From Rhizobium vallis (GTDB lineage Bacteria; Pseudomonadota; Alphaproteobacteria; Rhizobiales; Rhizobiaceae): a DNA stretch of 64,000 nucleotides. Location of the stretch: NCBI RefSeq assembly GCF_003985155.1, contig NZ_ML133692.1, forward strand, positions 124,001 to 188,000, read 5' to 3'. A program made the position numbers and the translations under genes. This document shows, one piece after another, positions 7,155 through 19,778 of the stretch. The stretch's first letter is position 1, and every line of letters starts with the position of its first letter. The notes under the pieces are model-generated. The model was not told the DNA's origin. It ran no database searches and saw only the letters and a program-made list of their open reading frames with translations.

Positions 7155-9128
7155 TCATTTTTCTACGAAAAAGGCGACGGAGCGTGGCTCGACGGTAACG
7201 CCGGCGCCAGCTTTTTTCGTTCCCTCCGGCGTCAACTGCCGCCAGGCCGCCTCGCCTTCCGAGGGAAGCGTGAAGATCTGGCGGCTGTCGGAGCGGTTGA
7301 AGAGCACGGCAAGGCGGGTCTGCCCGCCCCGGGAGGAGCGGTCGCCTGTTATAAGCAGCATGCCGAGGGTCGAGAGCGACGGCGTCTCCCATTCGGCGAC
7401 GGTCATCGCTTCGCCGGAGAGCGAAATCCATTCGACATCTCCATTTCCGGAGAGGAAGCCGGCTTCCGAAAAGACGGTGAAGCGGCGGCGCAGCCCTGAC
7501 ACGAAGGCGGTGTGGGCGACGAGATCTTCGTTCAGCGCCTTCCAGTCCAGCCAAGTGATCTCGTTATCCTGGCAATAGGCGTTATTGTTGCCGTGCTGGC
7601 TGCGGCCGCCTTCATCGCCCGCCGTCAGCATGATGCTGCCGCGCGTGGCAAAGAGCGTTGATATCAGCGCCATCACGTCGCTGACTCGGCGCCTGCGGAT
7701 CGTGGGATAGAGGGTTTCGCCCTCGACGCCGTTGTTCCAGGAATGGTTCTCGTTGTGGCCGTCGCGATTGTGTTCGCCATTGGCGTCATTGTGCTTGGCG
7801 GCGTAGGAGACGAGGTCGATCAGCGTGAAGCCGTCATGGGCGGCGAGGAAATTGACGCTGCGCGTGCCCGTGCCGTCGTTGCGGGAGAAAATGTCGGAGG
7901 AGCCGGCAAGCGCTGTCGCGAGCGCGCCGGTCTTCCAGTGGTCGCCGCGCCAGTAGCAGCGCAGGTCGTCGCGAACCCGGTCGTTCCATTCGAGGAAGGG
8001 GCTGGGGAAATTGCCGAGTTGATAACCGCCCGGGCCGATATCCCAGGGTTCGGCGATCATGATGCGGTCGGCAAGCACATCGTCGGCCAGGATCGCGGCA
8101 AGTGTTCCATCGCGCTCGAAGCCCGTGGCGGTGCGGCCGAGCACCGGGGCGAGATCGAAGCGAAAACCGTCGACGCCAGCGTGGAGTACGAAGTGGCGCA
8201 GGCTGTCGATGACGAGGCGCCGGACCTCGGGGTGATCACAGGCGATGGTATTGCCGGTGCCGGTATCGTTGATGAGTTCGCCGGGACTGTTCTGAGCGTG
8301 ACGGTAATAGTGCAGGTTGTCGAGGCCGCGCAGCGACAGCGTTGCGCCATAGCGATCACTCTCGCCGGTATGATTGAAGACGAGGTCGAGAATGACCGCG
8401 ATCCCTTCGGCGTGGAGAGCCGCGACCGTTTCGCGCAGTTCCGCCATGCCGCCGGGAACAAGTCGCGGGTCGAGCGCCATCAGGCCGACGGGATTGTAGC
8501 CCCAGCCGTTGGTGAGGCCAAGCGGCGGCAGATGGCGTTCGTCGATCCAGGCGGTGATCGGCATCAGCTCGACGGCATCGACGCCGATCCGTTTCAGGTG
8601 CGCGACGACGGAGGGATGGGCAAGGGCTGCGACCGTGCCACGCTGGGCTTCCGGCACATCGGGGTGGAGAATGGTGAAGGGCCGCACCGCCACTTCATAA
8701 ATGAAGCCGCCCGGTTTGAAGCGCGGCTTGCCGATTGCGGCTCTGATATCGGTGGTGACAATCGCCTTCGGCATCAGATCCTGGCTGTCCTCGCCATAGA
8801 TGCCGAGGCGGGGATCGTAGCGGAACGGCCGGTCTATTTCCTTGGTGTAAGGGTCGATCAGCAGTTTGGAGGGATCGAACCAGAGGCCGTTGTCGGGCGC
8901 ATAGATACCGTCGGCGCGGTAGCCGTAGCGAGCGCCTTGCCTCAGACCGTCGACGAAAAGGCGATGGATATGATTGCTGTCGCGCGCCATCGGCAGGCGT
9001 GCGAACTCCCTGTTGCCGTCATCCTCAAAGAGGCAGAGTTCGATCTGTGCGGCATGATGCGACCACGCGGCAAATTCGACGCCGGTCTCGAAGACGATCG
9101 CGCCGCGCGCCGAATTGCTATCCCGCAT
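7155..9128 (-). CDS. glgX: Glycogen debranching enzyme
   Basis: GlgX hydrolyses alpha-1,6 branch points of glycogen outer chains already shortened by phosphorylase. The 657-residue protein has an N-terminal CBM48-like beta-sandwich (about 10-110), then the GH13 barrel. Catalytic elements are visible: VILDLVFNHT (245-254), nucleophile Asp325 in GFRFDLAP, acid/base Glu360 in MIAEPWD, and the transition-state pair AAHD (429-432). It is the last gene of the glycogen operon, 12 bases after pgm. A GC-rich hairpin (7133-7149) follows the stop but has no T-run. The length is normal for the family. Confidence 0.95.
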   Translation of the reverse strand: MRDSNSARGAIVFETGVEFAAWSHHAAQIELCLFEDDGNREFARLPMARDSNHIHRLFVDGLRQGARYGYRADGIYAPDNGLWFDPSKLLIDPYTKEIDRPFRYDPRLGIYGEDSQDLMPKAIVTTDIRAAIGKPRFKPGGFIYEVAVRPFTILHPDVPEAQRGTVAALAHPSVVAHLKRIGVDAVELMPITAWIDERHLPPLGLTNGWGYNPVGLMALDPRLVPGGMAELRETVAALHAEGIAVILDLVFNHTGESDRYGATLSLRGLDNLHYYRHAQNSPGELINDTGTGNTIACDHPEVRRLVIDSLRHFVLHAGVDGFRFDLAPVLGRTATGFERDGTLAAILADDVLADRIMIAEPWDIGPGGYQLGNFPSPFLEWNDRVRDDLRCYWRGDHWKTGALATALAGSSDIFSRNDGTGTRSVNFLAAHDGFTLIDLVSYAAKHNDANGEHNRDGHNENHSWNNGVEGETLYPTIRRRRVSDVMALISTLFATRGSIMLTAGDEGGRSQHGNNNAYCQDNEITWLDWKALNEDLVAHTAFVSGLRRRFTVFSEAGFLSGNGDVEWISLSGEAMTVAEWETPSLSTLGMLLITGDRSSRGGQTRLAVLFNRSDSRQIFTLPSEGEAAWRQLTPEGTKKAGAGVTVEPRSVAFFVEK

Positions 9129-9140
9129 GGTCCCCCCGGA

Positions 9141-10772
9141 TCAGGTGATCACGGTTGGCTCATCGCGTCCCGTGCGCTCACGAATGCTGGCAATGCTTTC
9201 GGCGGCCGCGATCAGATCGGCGAGCGCTTCCTGCGTTTCGATGTTGTGGCGAGTCGAATCCGGCTCGTAGCGTTCGATATAGACACGCAAGGTTGCGCCA
9301 GACGTGCCGGTGCCGGATAGGCGGAAGACGACGCGGGAGCCGCCCGCAAAGAGCACGCGGATGCCCTGATGCTCGCTCACCGACTTGTCGATCGGATCGT
9401 GATAGGCGAAGTCGTCAGCCTTCTCGACCTTCAGGTTGCCGAAGCTTTTGCCGGGAAGCGAGGAAAGCTGGCTGCGGAGATTGTCCACCAGGCCGTTCGC
9501 CGCATCGGTATCGAGGCCTTCGTAATCGTGACGTGAATAGTAGTTGCGGCCGTAGGTCTGCCAGTGCTGGGTGACGATATCGGCGACGCTCTCGCCGCGC
9601 ACGGCAAGGATGTTCAGCCACAGCAGCACGGCCCAGAGGCCGTCCTTTTCGCGCACGTGATTGGAGCCCGTGCCGGAGCTTTCCTCGCCGCAGATCGTCG
9701 CCATACCGGCGTCGAGCAGGTTGCCGAAGAACTTCCAGCCGGTCGGCGTTTCGTACATGCCGATGCCGCGCTTTTCGGCGACACGGTCGGCCGCACCCGA
9801 TGTCGGCATCGAGCGGGCGATGCCGGCGAGGCCGCCGGAATAGCCGGGGACGAGATTGGCATTGGCGGCAAGGATCGCCAGGCTGTCGGAGGGCGTCACG
9901 AAGATGCCGCGGCCGATGATGAGGTTGCGATCGCCGTCGCCGTCGGAGGCAGCGCCGAAATCGGGCGCGTCGTCGCCCATCATCTCATCGAAGAGTTCCT
10001 TACAGTGAACCGGGTTCGGATCGGGATGATGGCCGCCGAAATCCGGCAACGGCATGAAGTTGCGCACCGACCCTGAGGGCGCGCCGAGGCGATTTTCGAA
10101 AATTTCCTTGGCGTAAGGGCCGGTGACGGCGCTCATGCCGTCGAAAGCGATGCGGAAGCCGAGGCTGACCAGATTGCGGATAGCGCCGAAATCGAACAGC
10201 TCTTCCATCAGCGCGGCATAATCCTCGACCGGGTCGATGACCGACAGGATCATGCCGCCGGGAAGCTCGTCCTTGCCGATGCGGTCGAGATTGACGTCGG
10301 CGAAATCGGCGATCTTGTAGCTGTCGATCGTCTTGGAGCGCGCATAGATCGCGTCGGTGATCTTTTCCGGCGCCGGGCCGCCATTGTTGATGTTGTACTT
10401 GATGCCGAAATCTTCGGTCGGGCCGCCGGGATTGTGGCTGGCCGAGAGTATGATGCCGCCGAAGGCCTTGTATTTGCGGATGATATGGGATGCGGCCGGC
10501 GTCGACAGAATGCCGCCCTTGCCGACCATGACCTTGCCGAAGCCGTTGGCGGCAGCCATCTTGACCGCCTTCTGGATGACTTCGCGATTGTAGTAACGTC
10601 CGTCGCCGCCGATGACGAGGCACTTGCCCTGATAACCTTCAAGCGAATCGAAGATCGACTGGATGAAGTTCTCCGCATAGTTCGGCTGCTGGAAGACCGG
10701 AACCTTCTTGCGCAGACCCGACGTGCCGGGTTTCTGGTCGAGATAGGGCGTGGTGGGTACGGACTTGTTCAT
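9141..10772 (-). CDS. pgm: Phosphoglucomutase (alpha-D-glucose)
   Basis: The enzyme interconverts glucose-1-phosphate and glucose-6-phosphate, linking glycogen and surface polysaccharide synthesis to central metabolism. The 543-residue protein shows the active-site phosphoserine loop ILSASHNPGGP (Ser112), the magnesium loop SDGDGDRN (Asp277, 279, 281) and the sugar-recognition loop GEESSGTGSNHVREKDG. The distal phosphate-binding RLSGTGTSGA is near the C-terminus. It lies between glgA (6 bases upstream) and glgX (12 bases downstream), the order known from Agrobacterium glg operons. Loss of Pgm in rhizobia and agrobacteria generally also affects LPS and exopolysaccharide, so its role extends beyond storage. 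Confidence 0.96.
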   Translation of the reverse strand: MNKSVPTTPYLDQKPGTSGLRKKVPVFQQPNYAENFIQSIFDSLEGYQGKCLVIGGDGRYYNREVIQKAVKMAAANGFGKVMVGKGGILSTPAASHIIRKYKAFGGIILSASHNPGGPTEDFGIKYNINNGGPAPEKITDAIYARSKTIDSYKIADFADVNLDRIGKDELPGGMILSVIDPVEDYAALMEELFDFGAIRNLVSLGFRIAFDGMSAVTGPYAKEIFENRLGAPSGSVRNFMPLPDFGGHHPDPNPVHCKELFDEMMGDDAPDFGAASDGDGDRNLIIGRGIFVTPSDSLAILAANANLVPGYSGGLAGIARSMPTSGAADRVAEKRGIGMYETPTGWKFFGNLLDAGMATICGEESSGTGSNHVREKDGLWAVLLWLNILAVRGESVADIVTQHWQTYGRNYYSRHDYEGLDTDAANGLVDNLRSQLSSLPGKSFGNLKVEKADDFAYHDPIDKSVSEHQGIRVLFAGGSRVVFRLSGTGTSGATLRVYIERYEPDSTRHNIETQEALADLIAAAESIASIRERTGRDEPTVIT

Positions 10773-10778
10773 TTTAGG

Positions 10779-12221
10779 TCACATGCCTTTCGAGACGAGG
10801 CTTGAATAGAGGGCAGCGTAGCGTTCGGCGCTCTTCTCCCAGGAGACATCCGATTTCATGCCTTGCTTTTGCAATTGGGTCCAGAGTTTTCGGTCCGCAT
10901 AAAGATGCATCGCACGGCGGATTGCCTGTAGCATGCCCGCTTCGGTTATGGGCGCAAATTGTATGCCGGTTGCCACTTTCGCTGCAAGTGCGGCGTGATT
11001 GGCGTCGATGACGGTGTCGTTGAGCCCGCCGGTACGCGCGACGATCGGCACGCAGCCGTAGCGCAGGCCGTAAAGCTGCGTGAGACCGCAGGGTTCGAAG
11101 CGCGAGGGAATGATGATCGCGTCGCAGCCGGCCTGCATCAGGTGCGACATCGGCTCGTTATAGCCGATCGAGACGCCGATGCGTCCGGGATGCCGGGTGG
11201 CGGAGGCAAGCAGCGCGCCTTCAAGGGCCGCTTCACCGGAGCCGAGAACGACAAGTTTGCCGCCCATGGCGACGATTTCGTCGGCGACGTTTGCGACGAG
11301 ATCCATGCCCTTCTGCCAGGTGAGCCGGCTGATGACGCAGAAGATCGGGGCATCGTCATTATCGAGGTGGAAGAATTCGGCGATCGACCGGCGGTTCTCT
11401 TCGCGGTTCTTCAGCGTCGTCGGGCCATAATGGGTGTGGACGACGGGATCGGTCGCCGGGTTCCAGATATCGGTGTCGATGCCGTTGACGATGCCGGAGA
11501 GATTATCGATGCGGCTGGCGATGACGCCTTCGAGCCCCATGCCGAATTCAGCTGTCAGGATTTCATCGGCATAGGAGGGGCTGACTGTCGTGACCGCATG
11601 GGCGGTCTGCAGGCCGCCCTTGAGGAAGCCGATAGTGCCGTAATATTCGATGCCGTCGAGGGCGAAGGCGTGATCGGGCAGCTGCAGGCCGGGAAAGATT
11701 TCGCGGCCGAACTGGCCCTGAAAGGCGATGTTGTGGATGGTCAGCACGCTCGGCAGTTCCGGCGTCGGATAGTAGCGCATATAGACCGACGTCAGCGCTG
11801 CCTGCCAGTCATGAGTGTGGACGAGATCCGGTTGCCATCCGGGCAGCAGGCCGGCGGCGATCTCGGATGCGGCGAGCGAAAGAGCTGCGAAACGACGCCA
11901 GTTGTCGGGAAAATCCTTGCCGAGCGGATCGAGATAGGGGCCGCCCGGCCTGTCGTAATAGGCGGGCGCATCGAGGACCAAGAGATCCAGGCCCTCGTGC
12001 TGAACTTCCAGAACGGTTGCCCGCTCACCGAGCAGGTCGGGAAATTCAAGCCTTATGACGGGATCGCGAATGACCTTCATGACGGCGGGATAGCCGGGCA
12101 GAAGGGTCTTGGTCTCGATCCCGAAAGCATTCAGAGCGATGGGCAGGGCGCCGGACACATCTGCCAGGCCCCCTGTCTTGATCAAAGGGAAGACTTCGGA
12201 CGAAACCGAAAGAACTTTCAT
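10779..12221 (-). CDS. glgA: Glycogen synthase (ADP-glucose type)
   Basis: GlgA transfers glucose from ADP-glucose to growing alpha-1,4 chains. The 480-residue GT5 protein has the N-terminal ADP-glucose signature KTGGLADVSGALP (Lys15) and THDWQAAL in the first Rossmann domain. The C-terminal GT-B motif SRFEPCGLTQLYGLRYG ends with TGGLNDTV. Length is normal. It starts 3 bases after the glgC stop and ends 6 bases before pgm, so translation is probably coupled along the operon. Confidence 0.96.
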   Translation of the reverse strand: MKVLSVSSEVFPLIKTGGLADVSGALPIALNAFGIETKTLLPGYPAVMKVIRDPVIRLEFPDLLGERATVLEVQHEGLDLLVLDAPAYYDRPGGPYLDPLGKDFPDNWRRFAALSLAASEIAAGLLPGWQPDLVHTHDWQAALTSVYMRYYPTPELPSVLTIHNIAFQGQFGREIFPGLQLPDHAFALDGIEYYGTIGFLKGGLQTAHAVTTVSPSYADEILTAEFGMGLEGVIASRIDNLSGIVNGIDTDIWNPATDPVVHTHYGPTTLKNREENRRSIAEFFHLDNDDAPIFCVISRLTWQKGMDLVANVADEIVAMGGKLVVLGSGEAALEGALLASATRHPGRIGVSIGYNEPMSHLMQAGCDAIIIPSRFEPCGLTQLYGLRYGCVPIVARTGGLNDTVIDANHAALAAKVATGIQFAPITEAGMLQAIRRAMHLYADRKLWTQLQKQGMKSDVSWEKSAERYAALYSSLVSKGM

Positions 12222-12224
12222 AAG

Positions 12225-13487
12225 TCAGATATCCAGCTTGTCGATCATCGGTTGCGTGATCAGGCAGATGCCGCTTTCCGTCCGACGAAAGCGTTTAGCA
12301 TCGAGCTCGGGATCCTCGCCGACGACAAGGCCTTCCGGAATGACGACACCATGGTCGATCACCACGTTCTTGAGCTGGGCGCGCCGTCCGATCTTCACGT
12401 TCGGCAGGATGACCGCCCCTTCCAGCTTGGAAAAGGAATTGGCCCTGACACCGGTGAAGAGCAGGCTCTTGTTGAGGCTGGCGCCCGAGATGATGCAGTC
12501 GCCTGACACAACGGAGGAGGTGGCCGAGCCGCGGCGGTCTTCGTCGTCATGCACGAATTTCGCCGGCGGTGTGATCTCGGCATAGGTCCAGATCGGCCAC
12601 GACTTGTCGTAGATATCGAGCTCCGGCACGATCGCCGTCAGGTCGATATTGGCCTGCCAGTAGGCATCGATCGTGCCGACGTCGCGCCAATAGGGCTCGT
12701 GCTCGAAATCGGAGCGGACACAGGATTTGGCGAAGCGGTGAGCGACCGCCTTACCGTTCTTGACGATATAGGGGATGATGTCCTTGCCGAAGTCGCGGCT
12801 CGAGTTCGGATCGGCGGCGTCGCGGCGCAGCGCGTCGAGCAGGAACTTGGTGTGGAAGACGTAGATGCCCATCGAGGCGAGCGCGAAATCGGGCTTGTCG
12901 GGAATGGGCGGCGGGTCGGCGGGCTTCTCGACGAAGGCGATGATATTATCCTTTTGGTCGACATGCATGACGCCGAAGCCCACCGCTTCCATGCGCGGCA
13001 CTTCCAGGCAGCCGATGGTGACGTCGGCGCCGGAGTCGACGTGCTGCTGCAGCATCCACTCGTAGTCCATCTTGTAGACATGGTCGCCAGCGAGGATGAC
13101 CATGTATTCGACGCCGTAGTCCTCGATAATATCGATGTTCTGATAGACGGCATCGGCGGTGCCTTCGTACCATTGCGTCTCGGAGACGCGCTGGCTGGCG
13201 GGCAGGATGTCGAAGCTCTCATTGCGCTCCGGGCGGAAGAAGTTCCAGCCGCGCTGCATGTGCCGGATCAGCGAATGCGCCTTGTACTGCGTGGCGACGC
13301 CGATGCGGCGGATACCCGAGTTCAACGCGTTCGACAAAGCGAAATCGATGATGCGCGCCTTGCCGCCGAAATAGACGGCGGGCTTGGCACGCCGGTCGGT
13401 GAGTTCCTTGAGACGGCTCCCCCTGCCGCCCGCCAGAACATAGGCCATTGCATCGCGGGCAAGTGGCTGAATACGCTTTTCTACCAT
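12225..13487 (-). CDS. glgC: Glucose-1-phosphate adenylyltransferase
   Basis: GlgC makes ADP-glucose from ATP and glucose-1-phosphate, the committed step of glycogen synthesis. The 420-residue protein has the nucleotidyltransferase signature GGRGSRLKELTDRRAKP near residue 21, the catalytic region ILAGDHVYKMDYE, and a C-terminal left-handed beta-helix typical of the allosteric domain. Rhizobial GlgC enzymes are usually activated by fructose-6-phosphate or pyruvate; that is family knowledge and not visible here. GGAGGAG lies just before the ATG. It follows glgB by 18 bases. Confidence 0.96.
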   Translation of the reverse strand: MVEKRIQPLARDAMAYVLAGGRGSRLKELTDRRAKPAVYFGGKARIIDFALSNALNSGIRRIGVATQYKAHSLIRHMQRGWNFFRPERNESFDILPASQRVSETQWYEGTADAVYQNIDIIEDYGVEYMVILAGDHVYKMDYEWMLQQHVDSGADVTIGCLEVPRMEAVGFGVMHVDQKDNIIAFVEKPADPPPIPDKPDFALASMGIYVFHTKFLLDALRRDAADPNSSRDFGKDIIPYIVKNGKAVAHRFAKSCVRSDFEHEPYWRDVGTIDAYWQANIDLTAIVPELDIYDKSWPIWTYAEITPPAKFVHDDEDRRGSATSSVVSGDCIISGASLNKSLLFTGVRANSFSKLEGAVILPNVKIGRRAQLKNVVIDHGVVIPEGLVVGEDPELDAKRFRRTESGICLITQPMIDKLDI

Positions 13488-13505
13488 TTTCTCCTCCCAC
13501 CAGTC

Positions 13506-15709
<2,204 letters not shown>

Positions 15710-15713
<4 letters not shown>

Positions 15714-18172
15714 CCGGCTCTCCAGATTTCGTCTGCATATTGCCTGATCGTACGGTCGGAAGAGAACCAGCCCATCCGCGCCGTATTGTTGATCGTCTTG
15801 GTGTACCAGGCGGACTGGTTGGTCCAGATCTGGTCGACTTCGCGCTGGGCCTGGGCATAGGCGTCGAAATCGGCGGCGACCATGAACCAGTCGTGCGAAT
15901 AGATGCCGTCGATCAGCGCGGTGTAGCGGTTGCGGTCATCGGGCGAGAAGACGCCGGAACCGATGGCGGAAAGCGCCTGCGCGAGTTCGCGCGAGCCCTC
16001 GATGATGGCGCGGGGATTGTGGCCATCACTGCGGACCTTCGACACTTCGTCGGCCGTAAGGCCAAAGATGACGATGTTGTCTGCGCCGACATTGTCGCGC
16101 ATCTCGACATTGGCGCCGTCAAGCGTGCCGATCGTCAGCGCGCCGTTCAGGCCGAACTTCATGTTGCCGGTGCCTGATGCTTCCATGCCTGCGGTCGAGA
16201 TCTGCTCGGAGAGATCGGCGGCCGGAACCATGACTTCGGCAAGCGACACATTGTAGTTCGGTACGAAGACGACCTTCAGCAGGCCGCGTACCGACGGATC
16301 GTTGTTGATCGTACGAGCGACGTCATTGATCAGCTTGATGATGAGCTTGGCGTTGTAATAACTCGGCGCCGCCTTACCGGCGAAGAGTTTCACGCGCGGC
16401 ACCCAGTCGAGTTCGGGATGCGAGCGGATCTGATCGTAAAGGGCGACGGCCTCGATGATGTTCAGCAGCTGGCGCTTGTACTCATGGATGCGCTTGATCT
16501 GGATGTCGAACATTGCCGACGGATCGAGTTTGACGCCCATGCGGCTGGCGACGAGGTTGGAGAGCGCCACCTTGTTGGCGCGCTTGACCGCCGCGAATTT
16601 CTGCTGGAAAGCCGGATCGGAAGAATGCACGTCGAGGGCGCGCAGCTTTTCGGCATCATCGAGGAATTCGTCGCCGATCGCCTCGCGGATCAATCCGGTG
16701 AGGCCAGGATTGCACTGCTGCAGCCAGCGGCGCGGCGTGATGCCGTTGGTCTTGTTGTTGATGCGGTCGGGATAGAGCTTGTGCAGGTCGGCGAAGACCG
16801 TCACCTTCATCAGATCGGTGTGCAGGGCCGAGACGCCGTTGATCGAATGCGAGCCGACGAAAGCGAGATTGCCCATGCGCACGCGGCGGTCACCACTCTC
16901 CTCGATCAGCGAGATCGAGCGGATTTCCCCATCGGAGAAGTTCTTGCCCTTGCGGGCGTCGAGCAGGATCTTGGCGTTGATTGCATAGACGATCTGCATG
17001 TGGCGCGGCAGCAGTCGCTCGAACAGCGGCACCGGCCAGCTTTCCAGCGCTTCGGGCAGAAGCGTGTGATTGGTGTAGGAGAAGGTGCGGCGGGTGATAT
17101 CCCAGGCCTGCTCGAAATCCATGCCGTGCACGTCGCAGAGGAGGCGCACGAGTTCGGCCACCGAGACGGCGGGATGGGTGTCGTTCAGCTGGATCGCCAC
17201 CTTGTCTGGCAACGAGGTAAAATCATCATATTGCTGCAGGTGGCGGCGCAGGATGTCCTGCAGCGAGGCGGACGAGAAGAAGAATTCCTGGCGCAGGCGC
17301 AGCTCCTGGCCGGCGGGCGTGGCATCGGCGGGATAAAGAACCCGGGTCAGGCTTTCGGCCTTGTTGCTTTCGCGCAGCGCCCCGATGTGGTCGCCGGCGT
17401 TGAAGGCGTCGAGCAGAATCGGGTCGATCGGTTGCGCCGACCAAAGGCGCAGCGTGTTGACGCGCTTGCCGCGCCAGCCGACCGCCGGCGTGTCGAAGGC
17501 GGCGGCAATGACGCGCTCGGCCGGTTTCCAGACATAGCGCGGCTGGTCGTCATGGGTGGTGATGAATTCGACCGCGCCGCCGAAGCCGATTTCGTAGGAA
17601 CTCTCGCGGCGCTCGAATTCCCAGGGATTGCCGTGAGCGAGCCAGTTTTCCGGCAGTTCCACCTGCCAGCCGTCAGCCATCTGCTGGCGGAATAAGCCGT
17701 GGACATAGCGGATGCCGTAGCCATAGGCGGGCACGTTCACAGTTGCCATGCTTTCCATGAAACAGGCGGCCAGACGGCCGAGGCCGCCGTTGCCGAGTGC
17801 GGCATCCGGCTCAAGGCCGGCGATGACGTTGACATCGACGCCGAGCGAGGCGAGCGCATCGCGCACCTCCTCCATCAGGCCGAGGTTCGAGACGGCGTCG
17901 CGCATCAGGCGGCCGATCAGGAATTCGAGGGATAGATAATAGACGCGCTTGGCGCCGGTCGCATAAACCTCGCGGGTGGAAGCCATCCATTTGTCGATGA
18001 TACGGTCGCGCACCACCAGGATCGTCGCGGTCAGCCAGTCATGCGGCTTTGCCACCTTGGCGTCCTTGCCGATGCGGTAGGTCAGGCGTTCGATGATTTC
18101 TTCGGCGAGAATTTCCGGCTTTGAGCTGCGCGGGGCGGGGGAGGGGATAACCGGCTTGGAAACGGTATTCAT
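15710..18172 (-). CDS. glgP: Glycogen/maltodextrin phosphorylase
   Basis: GlgP releases glucose-1-phosphate from glycogen ends using phosphate and PLP. The 820-residue protein has the family signature EASGTGNMKFGLNGALTIGT, whose lysine binds PLP, then LDGANVEM. The N-terminal half contains NGGLGRLAACFMES and RVLYPADATPAGQELRLRQE. It is the first gene of the six-gene glycogen operon. The 275 bases upstream should hold the operon promoter; I see no clear match to a known operator there. Placing a degradative gene first in an operon of mainly synthetic genes suggests turnover and synthesis are expressed together and controlled allosterically. Confidence 0.96.
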
Positions 18173-18386
18173 GGTCAGATCTCGCCAATTTTAATTTGGT
18201 TTCAGGATGTTATGCCTGATTTAATCGATTTGTCGCCTGTACTCCGACAGTTTATGCATCGTTAGGAAGCACTTGCAACAAAGGATTTGGACAAACGAAA
18301 AATTTGCGAAAGCTTCATATTCACGAGACTCGAGGGTATTGATTTCAATCGCTTTTCCCGATCAGATGGGTTGGACGAGAATAACG

Positions 18387-18420
18387 AAAAGCCGCGCCGG
18401 TTTGTTCCGGCGCGGCTTTT
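18387..18420 (-). terminator. Rho-independent terminator after the TadG-like gene
   Basis: A strong hairpin with arms GCCGCGCCGG (18391-18400) and CCGGCGCGGC (18407-18416) around a short TTTGTT loop is flanked by A and T runs on both sides, so it could stop transcription in either direction. On the minus strand it lies 28 bases after the TadG-like stop and before the glycogen operon. Confidence 0.85.
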
Positions 18421-18447
18421 CCTTTGCCCTTTTTCGTAGCCGTATGC

Positions 18448-19668
18448 TCAGTTCGTCAGACGTGTCAGCTGAGCGGAGGCTTTCGCACCGATCGCCTGAA
18501 AGGCCGCAAGGAGGTCTTCCATTTTTTCAGCCTGGAAATAATGGGAGTCGTCGGAGGCGCAATAATGCAACAGCGCCTGTCCGCCCGCGGGTGCCATAAA
18601 GGCAATCGTATAGATTTCGATGCCCTTAGATTTCGCGTCGTCACATGTCTTCTTCGTCGCGGTGTCGTAGGAACGGCCGCCGCTGCTATCATTGTTGTTG
18701 TCGCCGTCCGTCATAAAGACGATGTACTTCTTGGGTACTTGCCCGGTCTTCTGCCGGTGGGCGGCGTCTTCGGCGTCATTGCCCGCGGCGTTCTTGGCGG
18801 TGAGAGACGTGTAAGCCGTGTTCACTGCGCCGCTTGAATTCGTGCCACCTCCTGACTGAAGTGCGTTGACATAGCTCGTGACAGCGGCAGTTCCCCAGGC
18901 GAGACTGCTGGCGGGGTATTCAACGATATCATAGGATACCGCGCCTGTGCGCACATATTCGGCATTGGGATCCGCGCTATCGAGCTGACCAAAGAGTTTG
19001 CCGGCGGCGAGCTTCAGCGCTTCTATCTTTGTGTAAAAACGCGTACGCGTGCCGGTGCAGGTGTCGTAGACTGTCTTGCCCTTTTTGTTGGGGTGAGGGT
19101 TGCAGTCATAGGTGTATGGTTCCGTCGTGACAGTGGTGGTAGGATCTCCCATCGACCCCGATTTATCGAGTGCGAGGAACATAGAGATCGAGCCTTGGGT
19201 CTCTGAGTGACCACCGACCGTCGTGCTGGAGGTCGAGAGATGTTGCGTCTTGAAGCCAACCGCCTGCATCAGCGGGTTGACCGTGAGGTCGTAACTCGGT
19301 GAAACCGTCACCTGATAGGATGTCGACTTGCCTGATGTCGTTGTCTGGACACCGACGCTCGTCGTGTTCTTGATGTCGGTGCCGCTCTGCAGGTAGTTCG
19401 CTATTTGCCCGGCAACGAAATTTTGCGCAAAGGCCTCGGCCTGCGACGTTTGGATCGTGCCGTTCGCTAGTGCGGTAGCGGTCGCGAGCGCGGCTGAATC
19501 GGCCGCTTCCTGGAGCTGCTGTTTGGCGAGCAGCATATCGCCAACCTGAATCGCCATACCGGCGACGCCGAGAAGAACGGGCATCATGATCGCCGTCATG
19601 AGGCCGAAATTGCCGCCACGGTCGCTGAACATGCGACGCAGGCAGGGATGCAAGGAGGTGCTCATCAT
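18448..19668 (-). CDS. TadG/TadE-like membrane-anchored protein with von Willebrand A domain
   Basis: The product (406 residues from ATG 19668; GTG 19674 is the alternative) begins with a TadE-like N-terminus: short basic stretch, then DRGGNFGLMTAIMMPVLLG and the helix ending AKQQLQEAADSAALATA. The rest is a von Willebrand A-type domain with the metal-ion site DKSGSMGD near residue 160 and a later TDGDNNND. Proteins of this type (Flp_N plus vWA) are exported and often associated with Tad pilus or envelope functions, but no tad genes lie nearby, so it is an orphan. It is followed by a strong terminator and is probably transcribed alone. Role unknown. Confidence 0.85.
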   Translation of the reverse strand: MMSTSLHPCLRRMFSDRGGNFGLMTAIMMPVLLGVAGMAIQVGDMLLAKQQLQEAADSAALATATALANGTIQTSQAEAFAQNFVAGQIANYLQSGTDIKNTTSVGVQTTTSGKSTSYQVTVSPSYDLTVNPLMQAVGFKTQHLSTSSTTVGGHSETQGSISMFLALDKSGSMGDPTTTVTTEPYTYDCNPHPNKKGKTVYDTCTGTRTRFYTKIEALKLAAGKLFGQLDSADPNAEYVRTGAVSYDIVEYPASSLAWGTAAVTSYVNALQSGGGTNSSGAVNTAYTSLTAKNAAGNDAEDAAHRQKTGQVPKKYIVFMTDGDNNNDSSGGRSYDTATKKTCDDAKSKGIEIYTIAFMAPAGGQALLHYCASDDSHYFQAEKMEDLLAAFQAIGAKASAQLTRLTN

Positions 19669-19778
19669 GTTCACCCGAAATAGACCCTGTGGGTGACATT
19701 AGGCACGCCTCTCCTTTCCGGCGTCCTTACGGCATCAATACAATTTTAACGAATCGGCGGATTTTTCCAGTTTTGGGA

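Noticed and set aside
18339..18352. TTGAT-N4-ATCG sequence upstream of glgP resembling an FNR/FixK box
   Set aside because: The second half-site is wrong (ATCGC instead of ATCAA), so microaerobic control is not supported.
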